NCBI RefSeq assembly: GCF_019352895.1
Contig: NZ_JAAAFX010000004.1
Coordinates: 798,714 to 862,713, forward strand
Reading direction: 5' to 3'
Length of the DNA: 64,000 nt
From: Variovorax boronicumulans
Lineage (GTDB): Bacteria > Pseudomonadota > Gammaproteobacteria > Burkholderiales > Burkholderiaceae_C
Below, in pieces: positions 1 through 9,982 of the stretch. The notes below the pieces were generated by a model. That model was not told the DNA's origin. It saw only the letters and a list, made by a program, of their open reading frames with translations, and made no database searches. The number at the start of each line of letters is the position of its first letter. Position 1 is the stretch's first letter. Position numbers and translations under genes: made by a program.

Positions 1-1465
1 TGGCCATGTCGCGCTTGAGCACATAGGGCGGGTCGCTGAACAGCCCCGTGACCGGGTTCAGCACAGCCGTCTTCTGGTCAAGCACCGCGCGATCGCGCCG
101 CAGTCCCGCGAGCACGGACCAGCGGCCCCACTCGACCTGGTCCTGCAGATAGAAGCCGCCCTGGCGCAACTGCTGCGTTCGGTTCGACGTGATCGGGTTG
201 GCGGGCGTGGCCTGGCCATACACAGGGTCGTACAGATCGAGCAGGTAGGTCGAGGCCCGGTTGGTCCCCGTGGCCTGCGTGTTGGGCACGCTCGCGAAGT
301 CGTAGCCCAACAGCACGCGGTGCTTGAGGCCGGCCGCGTCGATCTGGCCCACCAGGCGCGTGTCGACCTGCTTCGTCACGATGCTGTAGTCGGCAGCGAA
401 CAGCTGGCGCACCCAGCGCGTCGAGCCCGAGGCGATGCCACGCGCCTGCACCTCGTCGACGTGGACATCGCCCTTCTTGTAGGCCGCGTTCTGCTCGATC
501 GACCACACGTCGTTGAAGCGGTGCGTGAACTCGTAGCCGACGCGCCAGCTCTCCTTGTGCGAATCGTGCCGCGACGGCTCGCCGAGGAACAGGTTGCGCG
601 AGATGACGCGCCCGTTCACACCCGGCTCGAGCGTGCCCGCACGCGGCAGCGGCTGGTGCGCCGTGAGGCTGGGGTCGTCCTGGCGGCTCGCCATCAGCGT
701 CAGGCTGGTGGCGGCATTGGGCTTCCACGCCATGGCGCCGGCGAAGTAGCGGCGATCGGCCTCGGTGTAGTCGATCTCGCCATCGCTCTTGCGCACCATG
801 CCTGTCATGCGATACTGCAGCGAGGCGTCGGCATTCAGCGCGCCGCCCAGGTCGAACTGGCCCTGCCGCAGGCCCTGGCTGCCCACGCGCACGCCGATCT
901 CGCGCACCGTCTCGGCCGTGGGGCGCTTGCTCCGCAAGTTGATCAGGCCACCCGGGCTGCCCTGCCCGTACAGCGACGACGCAGGACCACGCAGCAGTTC
1001 GACGCGCTCGAGCCCATAGGGCTCTTCGGCCCGGTTGCTGTCGTGCAGTTTCAGCCCATCGAGAAACTGGTAGGCCAGGAAGCCGCGCACCAGCGGGTAC
1101 TCGCGCGACAGCGACGCACTGCCGTAGCCGCCGCCATAAACGCCCGGCGTGTAAGCCAGCGCCTCCATCAGCGACTGTGCATCGCGCGCCTTGATCTCGG
1201 TTTCGGTGACCACGCTCACCGAGCGTGGCAAGCGCTCGATCGGCGTCGCGCTCTTGCTCGCGCTCGACGCCTGGCCGGGGCGCAGGCCGTCGCTGCGCAC
1301 CTCGATCGACGAGAGCGAGGCCTCCTGGGCCGAAGCGCCGGCCGACAAGGCGCCGATCACCAGCATTGCCGGCCAACGGCTCGCAACGGGTGGATTGAAG
1401 AGAAACGATGGGCCACGACGGACCCGGCCCATGCGACCACGCGCGGGCGACGACAACGAACTCAT
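1..1465 (-). CDS. TonB-dependent receptor, siderophore-receptor type (partial, 3' end outside window)
   Basis: About 488 residues from the ATG at 1465 are present; the family is usually about 700 residues, so the C-terminal part of the barrel lies beyond the left edge. The start is followed by a long, Arg-rich signal peptide ending near residue 47 (ASA before QEA). The plug domain shows RGF-LAYQFLDGL, then ERVELLRGPASSLYGQG and SPGGLINL, the hallmarks of ferrichrome/ferrisiderophore-type receptors; beta-barrel strands follow. The protein should take up a metal chelate across the outer membrane using TonB energy. A cobalamin riboswitch and a promoter lie directly upstream, so the ligand may be a corrinoid rather than a siderophore. 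Family is sure; substrate is inferred. Confidence 0.93.
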   Translation of the reverse strand, partial: MSSLSSPARGRMGRVRRGPSFLFNPPVASRWPAMLVIGALSAGASAQEASLSSIEVRSDGLRPGQASSASKSATPIERLPRSVSVVTETEIKARDAQSLMEALAYTPGVYGGGYGSASLSREYPLVRGFLAYQFLDGLKLHDSNRAEEPYGLERVELLRGPASSLYGQGSPGGLINLRSKRPTAETVREIGVRVGSQGLRQGQFDLGGALNADASLQYRMTGMVRKSDGEIDYTEADRRYFAGAMAWKPNAATSLTLMASRQDDPSLTAHQPLPRAGTLEPGVNGRVISRNLFLGEPSRHDSHKESWRVGYEFTHRFNDVWSIEQNAAYKKGDVHVDEVQARGIASGSTRWVRQLFAADYSIVTKQVDTRLVGQIDAAGLKHRVLLGYDFASVPNTQATGTNRASTYLLDLYDPVYGQATPANPITSNRTQQLRQGGFYLQDQVEWGRWSVLAGLRRDRAVLDQKTAVLNPVTGLFSDPPYVLKRDMA

Positions 1466-1630
1466 GCGAACACTCCTCCAACGGCCGGCGTCCCCGCAGG
1501 CTCTGCTTGCGAAGGACACGTTGGTAGGGCGTGACAAGACGCGGCGTCGCCGCGCTTCGAACCCCGGAGGAAAAAGATGCGCGGTCGGCCCGGATCACGC
1601 ACTCCCGCAGCGTCCGAAGATGATGTCGAA

Positions 1631-1878
1631 GGCCGGTATCCGGGCTCGCGGAGCGCCTTCATCCATGCGCCGTGGCGACATGGACAAGACAGAAGCCCTC
1701 GCCTTCCCACGCCCGAAGGCGCAGTGGCTGGCGACGCCGAAAAGGCATCGCGTGAGGGCTCCGAATCCGCTGACCGTTGCGGGGGCAGCACAGGCCTGTC
1801 GCATCGTGCACAAACAACGATGCGGGTCACCTGTTTCCCGTTTGACCTGCATGCCATGTCTGGCAGCGAGGCACCTTC
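1631..1878 (-). promoter_or_regulatory. Cobalamin (AdoCbl-type) riboswitch in the leader of the TonB-dependent receptor
   Basis: Read on the minus strand the leader holds the conserved cobalamin aptamer blocks in order: GGTGCC near 1875-1870, GGGAAACAGGTGA near 1835, the B12 box GCTGCCCCCGCAACGGT at 1789-1773, and GAGCCCGGATACCGGCC at 1647-1631. The spacing between blocks fits the family. The aptamer ends about 165 bases before the receptor start, leaving room for an expression platform. Known members repress translation or transcription when adenosylcobalamin binds, so the receptor is expected to be made under B12 limitation. No protein-coding gene is credible in this stretch. Confidence 0.92.
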
Positions 1879-1929
1879 GGATCGAGCCGGACAACGACGC
1901 CACCACAGCGGCGTCAGTCCAGCGCGGCG

Positions 1930-1957
1930 ATTATAGGAACGGCCGACGAAGGCTCAA
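1930..1957 (-). promoter_or_regulatory. Sigma70-like promoter for the riboswitch/receptor transcript
   Basis: On the minus strand TTGAGC (1957-1952) and TATAAT (1935-1930) are separated by 16 bases, about 50 bases before the first riboswitch block. The -35 box overlaps the stop codon of the receiver gene upstream, so the receptor has its own promoter although both genes point the same way. Confidence 0.7.
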
Positions 1958-2334
1958 CTGTTGGAGACCCGTATCAACGCACCCGCATAGGCCATGAACG
2001 CATCGAACTGCGTCGCCTTGTCGAACACCGCGTCGGCGCCCTGGGAGATCGCGCGATTGGCGGACGCTTCTGCATAGTTGGTGAGCACCACCACCCGCTG
2101 ATGCGGCTTGCGATCCGCGCAGGCCTTGATCACCTCCATGCCCGAACCCTCTTCGAGGAACAGGTCGGTCACCATCAGGTCCCATCCATGCGCGTTGCGG
2201 GCCAGCCATTGCGTGGCCTCTGCCTGCGTGGGTGCGATGCCCACGACTTCGCAGTCGACCGAGTCTTCCAGCAAGCCAAGGAGAACATCACGGATGGAGG
2301 GGTTGTCTTCAACCAGGAAAACACGAAGCGTCAT
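1954..2334 (-). CDS. Stand-alone response-regulator receiver protein
   Basis: 126 residues from the ATG at 2334; the reading frame continues upstream, but the receiver fold begins at this Met (MTLRVFLVEDN). Acidic pocket residues E9 and D10, phospho-acceptor D57 (DLMVTD), T85 (VVVLTN) and K106 (VFDKATQ) are all present, so the domain should be phosphorylatable. There is no DNA-binding or enzymatic output domain, as in CheY-like or phosphorelay intermediates. No histidine kinase is next to it, so its partner is unknown. The receptor promoter overlaps its stop codon. Family call sure; function unknown. Confidence 0.85.
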   Translation of the reverse strand: MTLRVFLVEDNPSIRDVLLGLLEDSVDCEVVGIAPTQAEATQWLARNAHGWDLMVTDLFLEEGSGMEVIKACADRKPHQRVVVLTNYAEASANRAISQGADAVFDKATQFDAFMAYAGALIRVSNS

Positions 2335-2621
2335 GGAGAGAATGCGATAAATCAGCGCGACATCACGGCACTTCGACGATGCGAAGGCGGTGCGAAAAAA
2401 GAGCAACGCGCTCGACGCAAAAGCCACGCCGATGGATGCACCCGGAAGTCTAGCGGCTCACGGCGCACAGCGTTTTTCGAGCGGCGAACAGGAACCGTTT
2501 TTCGCCTACAGACAAATGACAGACGCCATGTTTAAAAATGTGAACGCATGAACGAACTCAGTCGTCAAAGAAGAGACAATGGTCAAGCGCCGGCACGGAG
2601 CGCAACAGGCAAAAGCGAACG

Positions 2622-2864
2622 ATGAAATATGTAGTGATACCCCTCAGGGGCGGCCGCTGGGTCTGGGAATTACGCGACGCGGAAGGCGTCGCGGTGTGCG
2701 GCAGCACCTCGAATTTCGCGACGCGTGACGCAGCACTTCAGGCCATCCATGCGGTGCGGGCCCTGACGCAGAGGGCCAAGATATTCGACCCGCTGGGGAA
2801 TGTGCTGGAAGTCGGGACGACGGAGCGTGCGACGCCGAACGCGTCGAACTCGAAGCCTTCCTAG
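2622..2864 (+). CDS. Small DUF1508/YegP-like protein
   Basis: 80 residues. The N-terminal half (KYVVIPLRGGRWVWELRD, then GSTSNFATRDAALQAIHAVR) resembles the DUF1508 (YegP) fold, in which a beta-hairpin with conserved Trp residues is followed by a helix starting at an alignable S/T-x2-AA-x2-I segment. The C-terminal 25 residues are low-complexity and rich in Thr, Ser and Asn. No function is established for the family. It stands alone between the receiver gene and the polysaccharide export genes. Confidence 0.6.
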   Translation: MKYVVIPLRGGRWVWELRDAEGVAVCGSTSNFATRDAALQAIHAVRALTQRAKIFDPLGNVLEVGTTERATPNASNSKPS

Positions 2865-3222
2865 ACAGGGTCTTCGAGGCGTCGGCGGCGACGCAGCATG
2901 CGCGGCATGCCCCCGCCGACGCGCCGGCCTCATGTGCCGCTAGTTGTGTGTGAGAGACAGTGCAAGCCCCGATGCTGCACAAAGTGAATACAAAAGTTTC
3001 TCGAATTTAAGAGCCTCCCATCTTCATGGGACCGCTTGACCGCAGTTCGTCATTTTTGCGAATAGAGCGTTGGCTACAATTGCAAACTGACGCTGCTTCG
3101 TCCCTGAAGTGCGCGCCGACTTTCAGTCTCACCGAGGCCTTCTTCTGCGCCGCATGCAGTCGAACGTGCAACGGATTGACCGGCTATGCGTCATCACCGA
3201 GACAGTCAAGGAACAACCAGTT
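2865..3222 (+). promoter_or_regulatory. Leader and probable promoter region of wza-wzb-wzc
   Basis: 358 bases without a gene. An AT-rich patch around 2985-3085 contrasts with the flanks. TACAAT at 3075-3080 could be a -10 box, but the matching -35 (TTTTTG, 3053-3058) is weak. An alternative -35 is TTGACC near 3037 with a poor -10. No ops/JUMPstart-like element was seen. The promoter assignment is tentative. Confidence 0.35.
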
Positions 3223-4395
3223 TTGAAGCGCTTTGCATCGAAAAATCCCGCACGAGGCGGGTGGATGATGGCCGTCTGCGCCAGTGTTCTCGCGCTGCAA
3301 GGCTGTGCAGTGGTCACGGCACCGGGCTTCGGCTATGCCGACGCGGGCACGCGCACCAGCGTGCCGCTCGGGCAGTATGTGGCCGGCGACCCGGACAACC
3401 CCGCGCAGGGCGTGATCATTCCGATCACCAAGGACCTGATCCAGGCGCAAAGGCTCTCGCAGCCGCGCGACATCGCGCCGGAAGTCAAGGCGCTGTTCGG
3501 CACACCCACCCCTTACACCATCGGCCCGAGCGACGTGATCGGCATCGTGGTGTACGACCATCCCGACCTGCTGCCCTCCGCCGGCGCGGTGATCAGCCAG
3601 CAGGCCGACCCCACGGGCATCAGCGCAGCGCCCGGCTTCATCGTGAGTGCTTCCGGTGAAATCAGCTTCCCCTACATCGGTCGCACCAAGATCGCAGGGC
3701 TCACGGAGATCGAAGCCAGCGACATGATGGCCAAGAAGCTGGCCCCGTACATCCGGGACCCGCAAGTCACGATCCGCATCGCCTCCTTCCGCAGCCGCCG
3801 CGCCTTTGTCGAAGGTGAAGTGCGCGTACCGGGCATGCAGATCTTCACCGACGTGCCCATGACGCTGCCGCAGGCCATCAGCCGCGCGGGTGGCATCACG
3901 GCCGCCGGCGACCGCACCATGGTCACGCTCACTCGCAACGACGTCACGACGCGCATCGACATGCCCCTGCTCGAGGCACTGGGTGTCAACGCCAACAAGA
4001 TCCTGCTGCAAAGCGACGACCTGGTCTCGGTACGCAGCCGCGAAGAGAACAAGGTGTATGTGATGGGCGAGGTCACACGCCCCGCCGCACTGCTCATGAA
4101 CAACGGCCGCCTGACCCTGAACCAGGCCTTGGGCGAAGCCGGTGGCGCCAGCGTGCTCACGGCCAACACCTCGCAGATCTACGTGATCCGCAACAACGCC
4201 CAGGGCGACCCGGCGCTGTTCCATCTGAACGCAGCCTCGCCTGCAGCGCTGGCACTGGCCGAAAACTTCGCGCTCAAGCCACGCGATGTGGTGTACATCG
4301 ACCCCGTGCCGCTGGTGCAATGGAACCGCATCATCAGCCTGATCCTGCCGAGCGCGCAGGTGGTGAACGTCGGCAGCGAGATCAGCGCCCGGTGA
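3223..4395 (+). CDS. wza: Polysaccharide export outer-membrane lipoprotein (Wza-like)
   Basis: 390 residues from a TTG start at 3223, chosen because an AAGGAA ribosome site lies 9 bases upstream and a proper lipoprotein signal follows (MMAVCASVLALQGC, lipidated Cys near residue 27). An upstream start at 3109 would bury that signal. The Poly_export domain begins at YTIGPSDVIGIVVYDHPDL and is followed by two SLBB-type repeats (for example RAFVEGEVRVPGMQ and KVYVMGEVTRPAALL). Wza forms the octameric outer-membrane channel for capsule or exopolysaccharide export and docks on the Wzc kinase. Its stop overlaps the start of the next gene (GTGA), so the three export genes form one operon. Confidence 0.93.
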   Translation: MKRFASKNPARGGWMMAVCASVLALQGCAVVTAPGFGYADAGTRTSVPLGQYVAGDPDNPAQGVIIPITKDLIQAQRLSQPRDIAPEVKALFGTPTPYTIGPSDVIGIVVYDHPDLLPSAGAVISQQADPTGISAAPGFIVSASGEISFPYIGRTKIAGLTEIEASDMMAKKLAPYIRDPQVTIRIASFRSRRAFVEGEVRVPGMQIFTDVPMTLPQAISRAGGITAAGDRTMVTLTRNDVTTRIDMPLLEALGVNANKILLQSDDLVSVRSREENKVYVMGEVTRPAALLMNNGRLTLNQALGEAGGASVLTANTSQIYVIRNNAQGDPALFHLNAASPAALALAENFALKPRDVVYIDPVPLVQWNRIISLILPSAQVVNVGSEISAR

Positions 4396-4826
4396 AGTCC
4401 GTCCTGGTCGTCTGCATCGGCAACATCTGCCGCAGCCCCATGGGTGAAGCCCTGCTGGCCGCCGCGCTGCCGCAGATCGCTGTGTCGTCAGCCGGCACCG
4501 GTGCGCTCATCGGCCACCCGGCCGACGACATCGCCAAGGCCCTGATGAGCGCGCGCGGACTCGACATCGAAGCCCATCGCGCACGTCAGATCACGCAACT
4601 GATGTGCCAGCAGGCCGACCTGATCCTCACCATGGACGAAGGCCAGCGCCGCCATATCGAAAGCCGCTACCCGCTCACGCGCGGCAAGGTATTTCGCATC
4701 GCCGAAAGCATCAAGCAGGACGTACCCGACCCTTATCGCCAGGGCCAGGACGCCTTCGAGCACGCCCTGCAACTCATCGACGCCGGTGCCCAAGCCTGGG
4801 CCGAACGGATACAGAAATTCAAATGA
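4392..4826 (+). CDS. wzb: Low-molecular-weight protein-tyrosine phosphatase (Wzb-like)
   Basis: 144 residues from a GTG start overlapping the wza stop (GTGA). The P-loop CIGNICRS (C8-x5-R14-S) and the late DPY general-acid motif (VPDPYRQG) are intact, and the length is normal for the family. It should dephosphorylate the tyrosine-rich tail of the Wzc kinase encoded next, a cycle required for high-level polymer export. The stop overlaps the wzc start (ATGA). Confidence 0.93.
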   Translation: MKSVLVVCIGNICRSPMGEALLAAALPQIAVSSAGTGALIGHPADDIAKALMSARGLDIEAHRARQITQLMCQQADLILTMDEGQRRHIESRYPLTRGKVFRIAESIKQDVPDPYRQGQDAFEHALQLIDAGAQAWAERIQKFK

Positions 4827-7054
4827 CCCCTTCCGCCGCCGCCCCGACCTTGCCCCAGAACCCTGCGGCACAAGACGACGAGATCAACCTGTCGGAATAC
4901 GTCGACATCCTGCTCGACCGCAAATGGCTGGTGGCCGGCGTCACGGCCGTGGCCGTCGCGATCGGCGTGGCCTATGCGCTGTTCTCGACGCCCGTCTACC
5001 AATCGAACCTGCTGGTACAGGTGGAGGACTCGGCGCCGGACGCGAAGGGATTTCTGGGCGACTCGGCTAGCCTGTTCGATGTAAAGACGCCTGCCAGCGG
5101 AGAAATTCAAATTCTCCGATCGCGTCTGGTGCTCGGTGCCGCGGTCGATCAGACACGCCTTTATATCGATGCAACGCCTCGGTACCTCCCGATCATTGGC
5201 CAGTGGCTCAGCCGCCGCGCTAGCGGTCTTTCAGAGCCCGGATTTCTAGGTATGACTGGCTATGTGAACGGCAAGGAACGCATCGAAGTCACTCAGTTCG
5301 ATGTACCAACGGCACTGGAAGACGGCAAGCCTTTCATCGTTACCGCAGTGGGTGAAGGCCGCTATACGCTGAGCAGCGAAGATTTCGGCGAAGTGCTGAC
5401 TGGTCTCGTAGGCCAACCGCTGGTGCATTCGGACGGTGATGGCGGCACGATCACGCTTCTGATTGCCAAGCTCGACGGCAAGCCCGGCGCCCAATTCATC
5501 GTGTCGCGAGACTCCCGCCTAGGCACCATCGAGAATCTGCAAAAACGTCTTCAACTCGCCGAACAGGGCAAGCAGTCAAACGTGATCAGCGTGACGCTGG
5601 AAGACAGTGATCGCCCTCGTCTATCTCGCATCCTCAATGCCATCGGCGATCAATATGTACGTCAGAACGTCGAGCGCAAAGCCGCAGAGGCGCAAAAGAC
5701 TTTGGGTTTTCTCGATGAGCAATTGCCGGCATTCAAGCGCCAGTTAGAAGCCTCCGAAGACGCTTACACCAAATTCCGAAACAAGAACGGCACTGTTGCG
5801 TTTGACGAAGAGGCTAAGGGGGTACTGACACAATCGATCGAGTTGCAGACCAAGCTTCTCGAGGCCCAGCAGCAGCGTCGCGCACTGGCAGCCAAGTACA
5901 CGGACATCAATCCAAGGATCAAAACCATCGACGGCCAGATCGGCGCGATCCAGAACGAGCTCGGCACCCTAAATGCCCGTGTAAGCGGCATGCCGACCAT
6001 TCAGCGGGATGCATTGCGGCTGGAGCGCGACGTGCGCGTGAACGGAGAGCTCTACAAATCACTGCTCAATAGCGCATTGCAACTGCGCTTGGTGAAAGAG
6101 GGCAAGGTTGGGAACGTGCGCCTGCTTGACCAGGCAGTGCAACCCCAAAAGCCAATCAAACCGCAGAAGTCCACTATCGTGGCACTGGCGCTGATTGTAG
6201 GCCTATTAGCCGGCGCGGCATTAGCTATTGTTCGCAGCTTGTTCATGGGCGGAATTCGCAACCCGGATGAGATCGAAGCACACACAGGGCTCAATGTCTA
6301 TTCCGTGGTTCCATTCACAGCAGAGCAGGTTCCGGTCGACCAGCGCAACGCGTCGAGTGTGCAACTACTGGCGGTACTTCACCCCGAAAGCCCAGCCATA
6401 GAAGCGCTGCGCAGCCTACGAATTGCACTGCAGTTCGCCACGCTAGAAGCAGGCAACAATCGCGTGATGATTACCGGTGCGACCCCTGGTGTCGGCAAAA
6501 GCTTTATCTCCGCCAACTTCGCCGCCATCATGGCTGCCGCAGGCAAGCGAGTGCTGCTGATCGATGCCGACATGCGCAAGGGTCACATCCACCAGGAACT
6601 CGGCATGCAGCGAGAGAATGGCCTGTCGGAACTGCTGGCCGGCGTGCTCACTTCCACGCAGGCGATTCGCACTCAAGTGCTGCCGAACCTGGATGTACTG
6701 ACCACCGGCAAGTTGCCTTCGAATCCGGCCGACATGATGATGTCGGAAACCTTCAGCCGCCTGCTGGACACGCTGTCGGAACAGTACGAATTGGTGATCA
6801 TCGATACGCCGCCTGTGCTGGTGGCGGCCGATGCCGCAGCCGTGGCACCGCATGCCGGCGTCGTGCTGCTGGTGGCGCGAGCCGACCAGACGCAATTGGG
6901 TGAGCTCAATGAAAGTGCCAAGCGCCTGGCCCATGCGGGCAAGACGGCGAGTGGCGTACTGTTCAATGCGATGGATATGACGCGCCGCCATTACGGCAGC
7001 TATGGCTACAAGTACGGCGGCTATCGGTACACCGAGTACAAGTACAAGACTTGA
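4823..7054 (+). CDS. wzc: Polysaccharide co-polymerase / bacterial tyrosine kinase (Wzc-like)
   Basis: 743 residues. It has an N-terminal Wzz domain with a first membrane segment (about residues 33-50), a long periplasmic coiled-coil region, a second membrane segment near residue 455, and a C-terminal BY-kinase: Walker A GATPGVGKS (about 552-560), Walker A' VLLIDADMRKG, and Walker B LVIIDTPP. The tail is a tyrosine cluster (YGSYGYKYGGYRY...EYKYKT), the autophosphorylation site and Wzb substrate. It controls chain length and couples polymerisation to Wza export. Start ATG overlaps the wzb stop. A strong terminator follows at 7097. Confidence 0.95.
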   Translation: MTPSAAAPTLPQNPAAQDDEINLSEYVDILLDRKWLVAGVTAVAVAIGVAYALFSTPVYQSNLLVQVEDSAPDAKGFLGDSASLFDVKTPASGEIQILRSRLVLGAAVDQTRLYIDATPRYLPIIGQWLSRRASGLSEPGFLGMTGYVNGKERIEVTQFDVPTALEDGKPFIVTAVGEGRYTLSSEDFGEVLTGLVGQPLVHSDGDGGTITLLIAKLDGKPGAQFIVSRDSRLGTIENLQKRLQLAEQGKQSNVISVTLEDSDRPRLSRILNAIGDQYVRQNVERKAAEAQKTLGFLDEQLPAFKRQLEASEDAYTKFRNKNGTVAFDEEAKGVLTQSIELQTKLLEAQQQRRALAAKYTDINPRIKTIDGQIGAIQNELGTLNARVSGMPTIQRDALRLERDVRVNGELYKSLLNSALQLRLVKEGKVGNVRLLDQAVQPQKPIKPQKSTIVALALIVGLLAGAALAIVRSLFMGGIRNPDEIEAHTGLNVYSVVPFTAEQVPVDQRNASSVQLLAVLHPESPAIEALRSLRIALQFATLEAGNNRVMITGATPGVGKSFISANFAAIMAAAGKRVLLIDADMRKGHIHQELGMQRENGLSELLAGVLTSTQAIRTQVLPNLDVLTTGKLPSNPADMMMSETFSRLLDTLSEQYELVIIDTPPVLVAADAAAVAPHAGVVLLVARADQTQLGELNESAKRLAHAGKTASGVLFNAMDMTRRHYGSYGYKYGGYRYTEYKYKT

Positions 7055-7096
7055 GTGGTCGAGCGGGCCTCGGCGGCCTGTTCTACTGACTGAGAG

Positions 7097-7132
7097 ATGC
7101 CCGCTAGGCGCTTTGCCTGGTGGGCATTTTTT
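7097..7132 (+). terminator. Rho-independent terminator after wzc
   Basis: An ATGCCCGC...TAGGC / GCCT..GTGGGCAT hairpin with a short loop is followed by six T residues, about 40 bases after the wzc stop. Confidence 0.85.
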
Positions 7133-7386
7133 ATGGCGAAGCCATGGGGCAGTGCGGATGCCTCCGACGATGGGAAGCGCGCCGCGTCTTTTCCCTTTCG
7201 CTCTGGCAAAGAGAGGGAATAGGGGCCATCGCGGTCAGACGAAGGGCCGCGTCAGGGTGGAGGCTCGAAGCCCTCACCCCCGCCCTCTCCCGGAGGGAGA
7301 GGGAGCAAGACAGGCTTCATGTATGCGCTACGCGTCGATAAATCGGACAAAAGCTTTTGTGCCCTATCGCTTGCACGTGGCTCCAT
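7133..7386. other. Non-coding spacer between convergent wzc and pglF-like genes
   Basis: About 250 bases between two terminators. No ORF with family character was seen. It contains an extragenic palindrome (7272-7301, separate entry) and a second GA-rich stretch near 7190-7222. Confidence 0.6.
7270..7302. repeat. REP-like extragenic palindrome
   Basis: CCCTCACCCCCGCCCTCTCC is followed by the complementary arm GGAGGGAGAGGG. This CCCTCTCCC/GGGAGAGGG hairpin type is widely dispersed in beta- and gamma-proteobacterial intergenic regions. Only one copy is in this window, so calling it a genome repeat is from family knowledge. Confidence 0.5.
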
Positions 7387-7413
7387 GAAAAATGCCCCGC
7401 TTGTGCGGGGCAT
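7387..7413 (-). terminator. Rho-independent terminator of the minus-strand polysaccharide operon
   Basis: On the minus strand a perfect 9-bp stem ATGCCCCGC/GCGGGGCAT with a 4-base loop runs into a T tract. It lies 64 bases beyond the stop of the pglF-like gene, the last of the operon. Confidence 0.85.
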
Positions 7414-7476
7414 CGTTCATCGCGCAATGGGGCTACTTACGCGGCGGATTACATCACACCGAAGCGATCGAAACGC

Positions 7477-9489
<2,013 letters not shown>

Positions 9490-9616
9490 CGGGAAACTCC
9501 TAGCTCGAACACAATTTCAACAGACTGTTGCCCAATTGTGTCTCGATATGATGACGACCGCGCTCCCCTCTTCATGGAGCCGACAGAAAAATACAGTGGC
9601 CTTCAGTCTTTAGTTT

Positions 9617-9982
9617 TCATTCTGGCGACATGCGGCGGCGCATTAACAACAACGCGCAAGCCTTTCCCATCAGCAACCCGACCCCATCGGCCAGCAAGTC
9701 ACCCCACTCGGCCATGCGATCGGGCGTGAAGGACTGCAGCACTTCGATCAAGCCGCCGTAGGCCAGCAGCCCCGCCAGCACGGTCCAGATCCGGCCCGGC
9801 CAAGCCGCATGCCCAAGCACCGCCAACACCGCGAAACCGAGCATGTGGTTGCTCTTGTCCCAGCCCGTGGTGGGCATGCGTTGTGTAGCCGGCATCAGGC
9901 TGAGCACCAGCAGTGCCAACATGGCAATGGCCAACAGCCATCGCCATGTCGCGACGCTCGGCATGCGCCGGCGAAAGCTCAC
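9617..9982 (-). CDS. VanZ-family small membrane protein
   Basis: 121 residues with three or four membrane helices. The VanZ signature WDKSNHMLGFAVLAVLG and the later YGGLIEVLQSFTPDR-EWGD-AD-GVG segment are clear. Its ATG overlaps the stop of the preceding aminotransferase gene (ATGA), so it is translated with the nucleotide-sugar genes. VanZ-like proteins are common in polysaccharide loci but their role is not established; a membrane or glycan-processing role is inferred from context. Confidence 0.85.
   Translation of the reverse strand: MSFRRRMPSVATWRWLLAIAMLALLVLSLMPATQRMPTTGWDKSNHMLGFAVLAVLGHAAWPGRIWTVLAGLLAYGGLIEVLQSFTPDRMAEWGDLLADGVGLLMGKACALLLMRRRMSPE

Noticed and set aside
1577..1936. 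Small frames on both strands between the TonB receptor and the receiver gene
   Set aside because: They lie over the cobalamin riboswitch and its promoter and show no protein family character.
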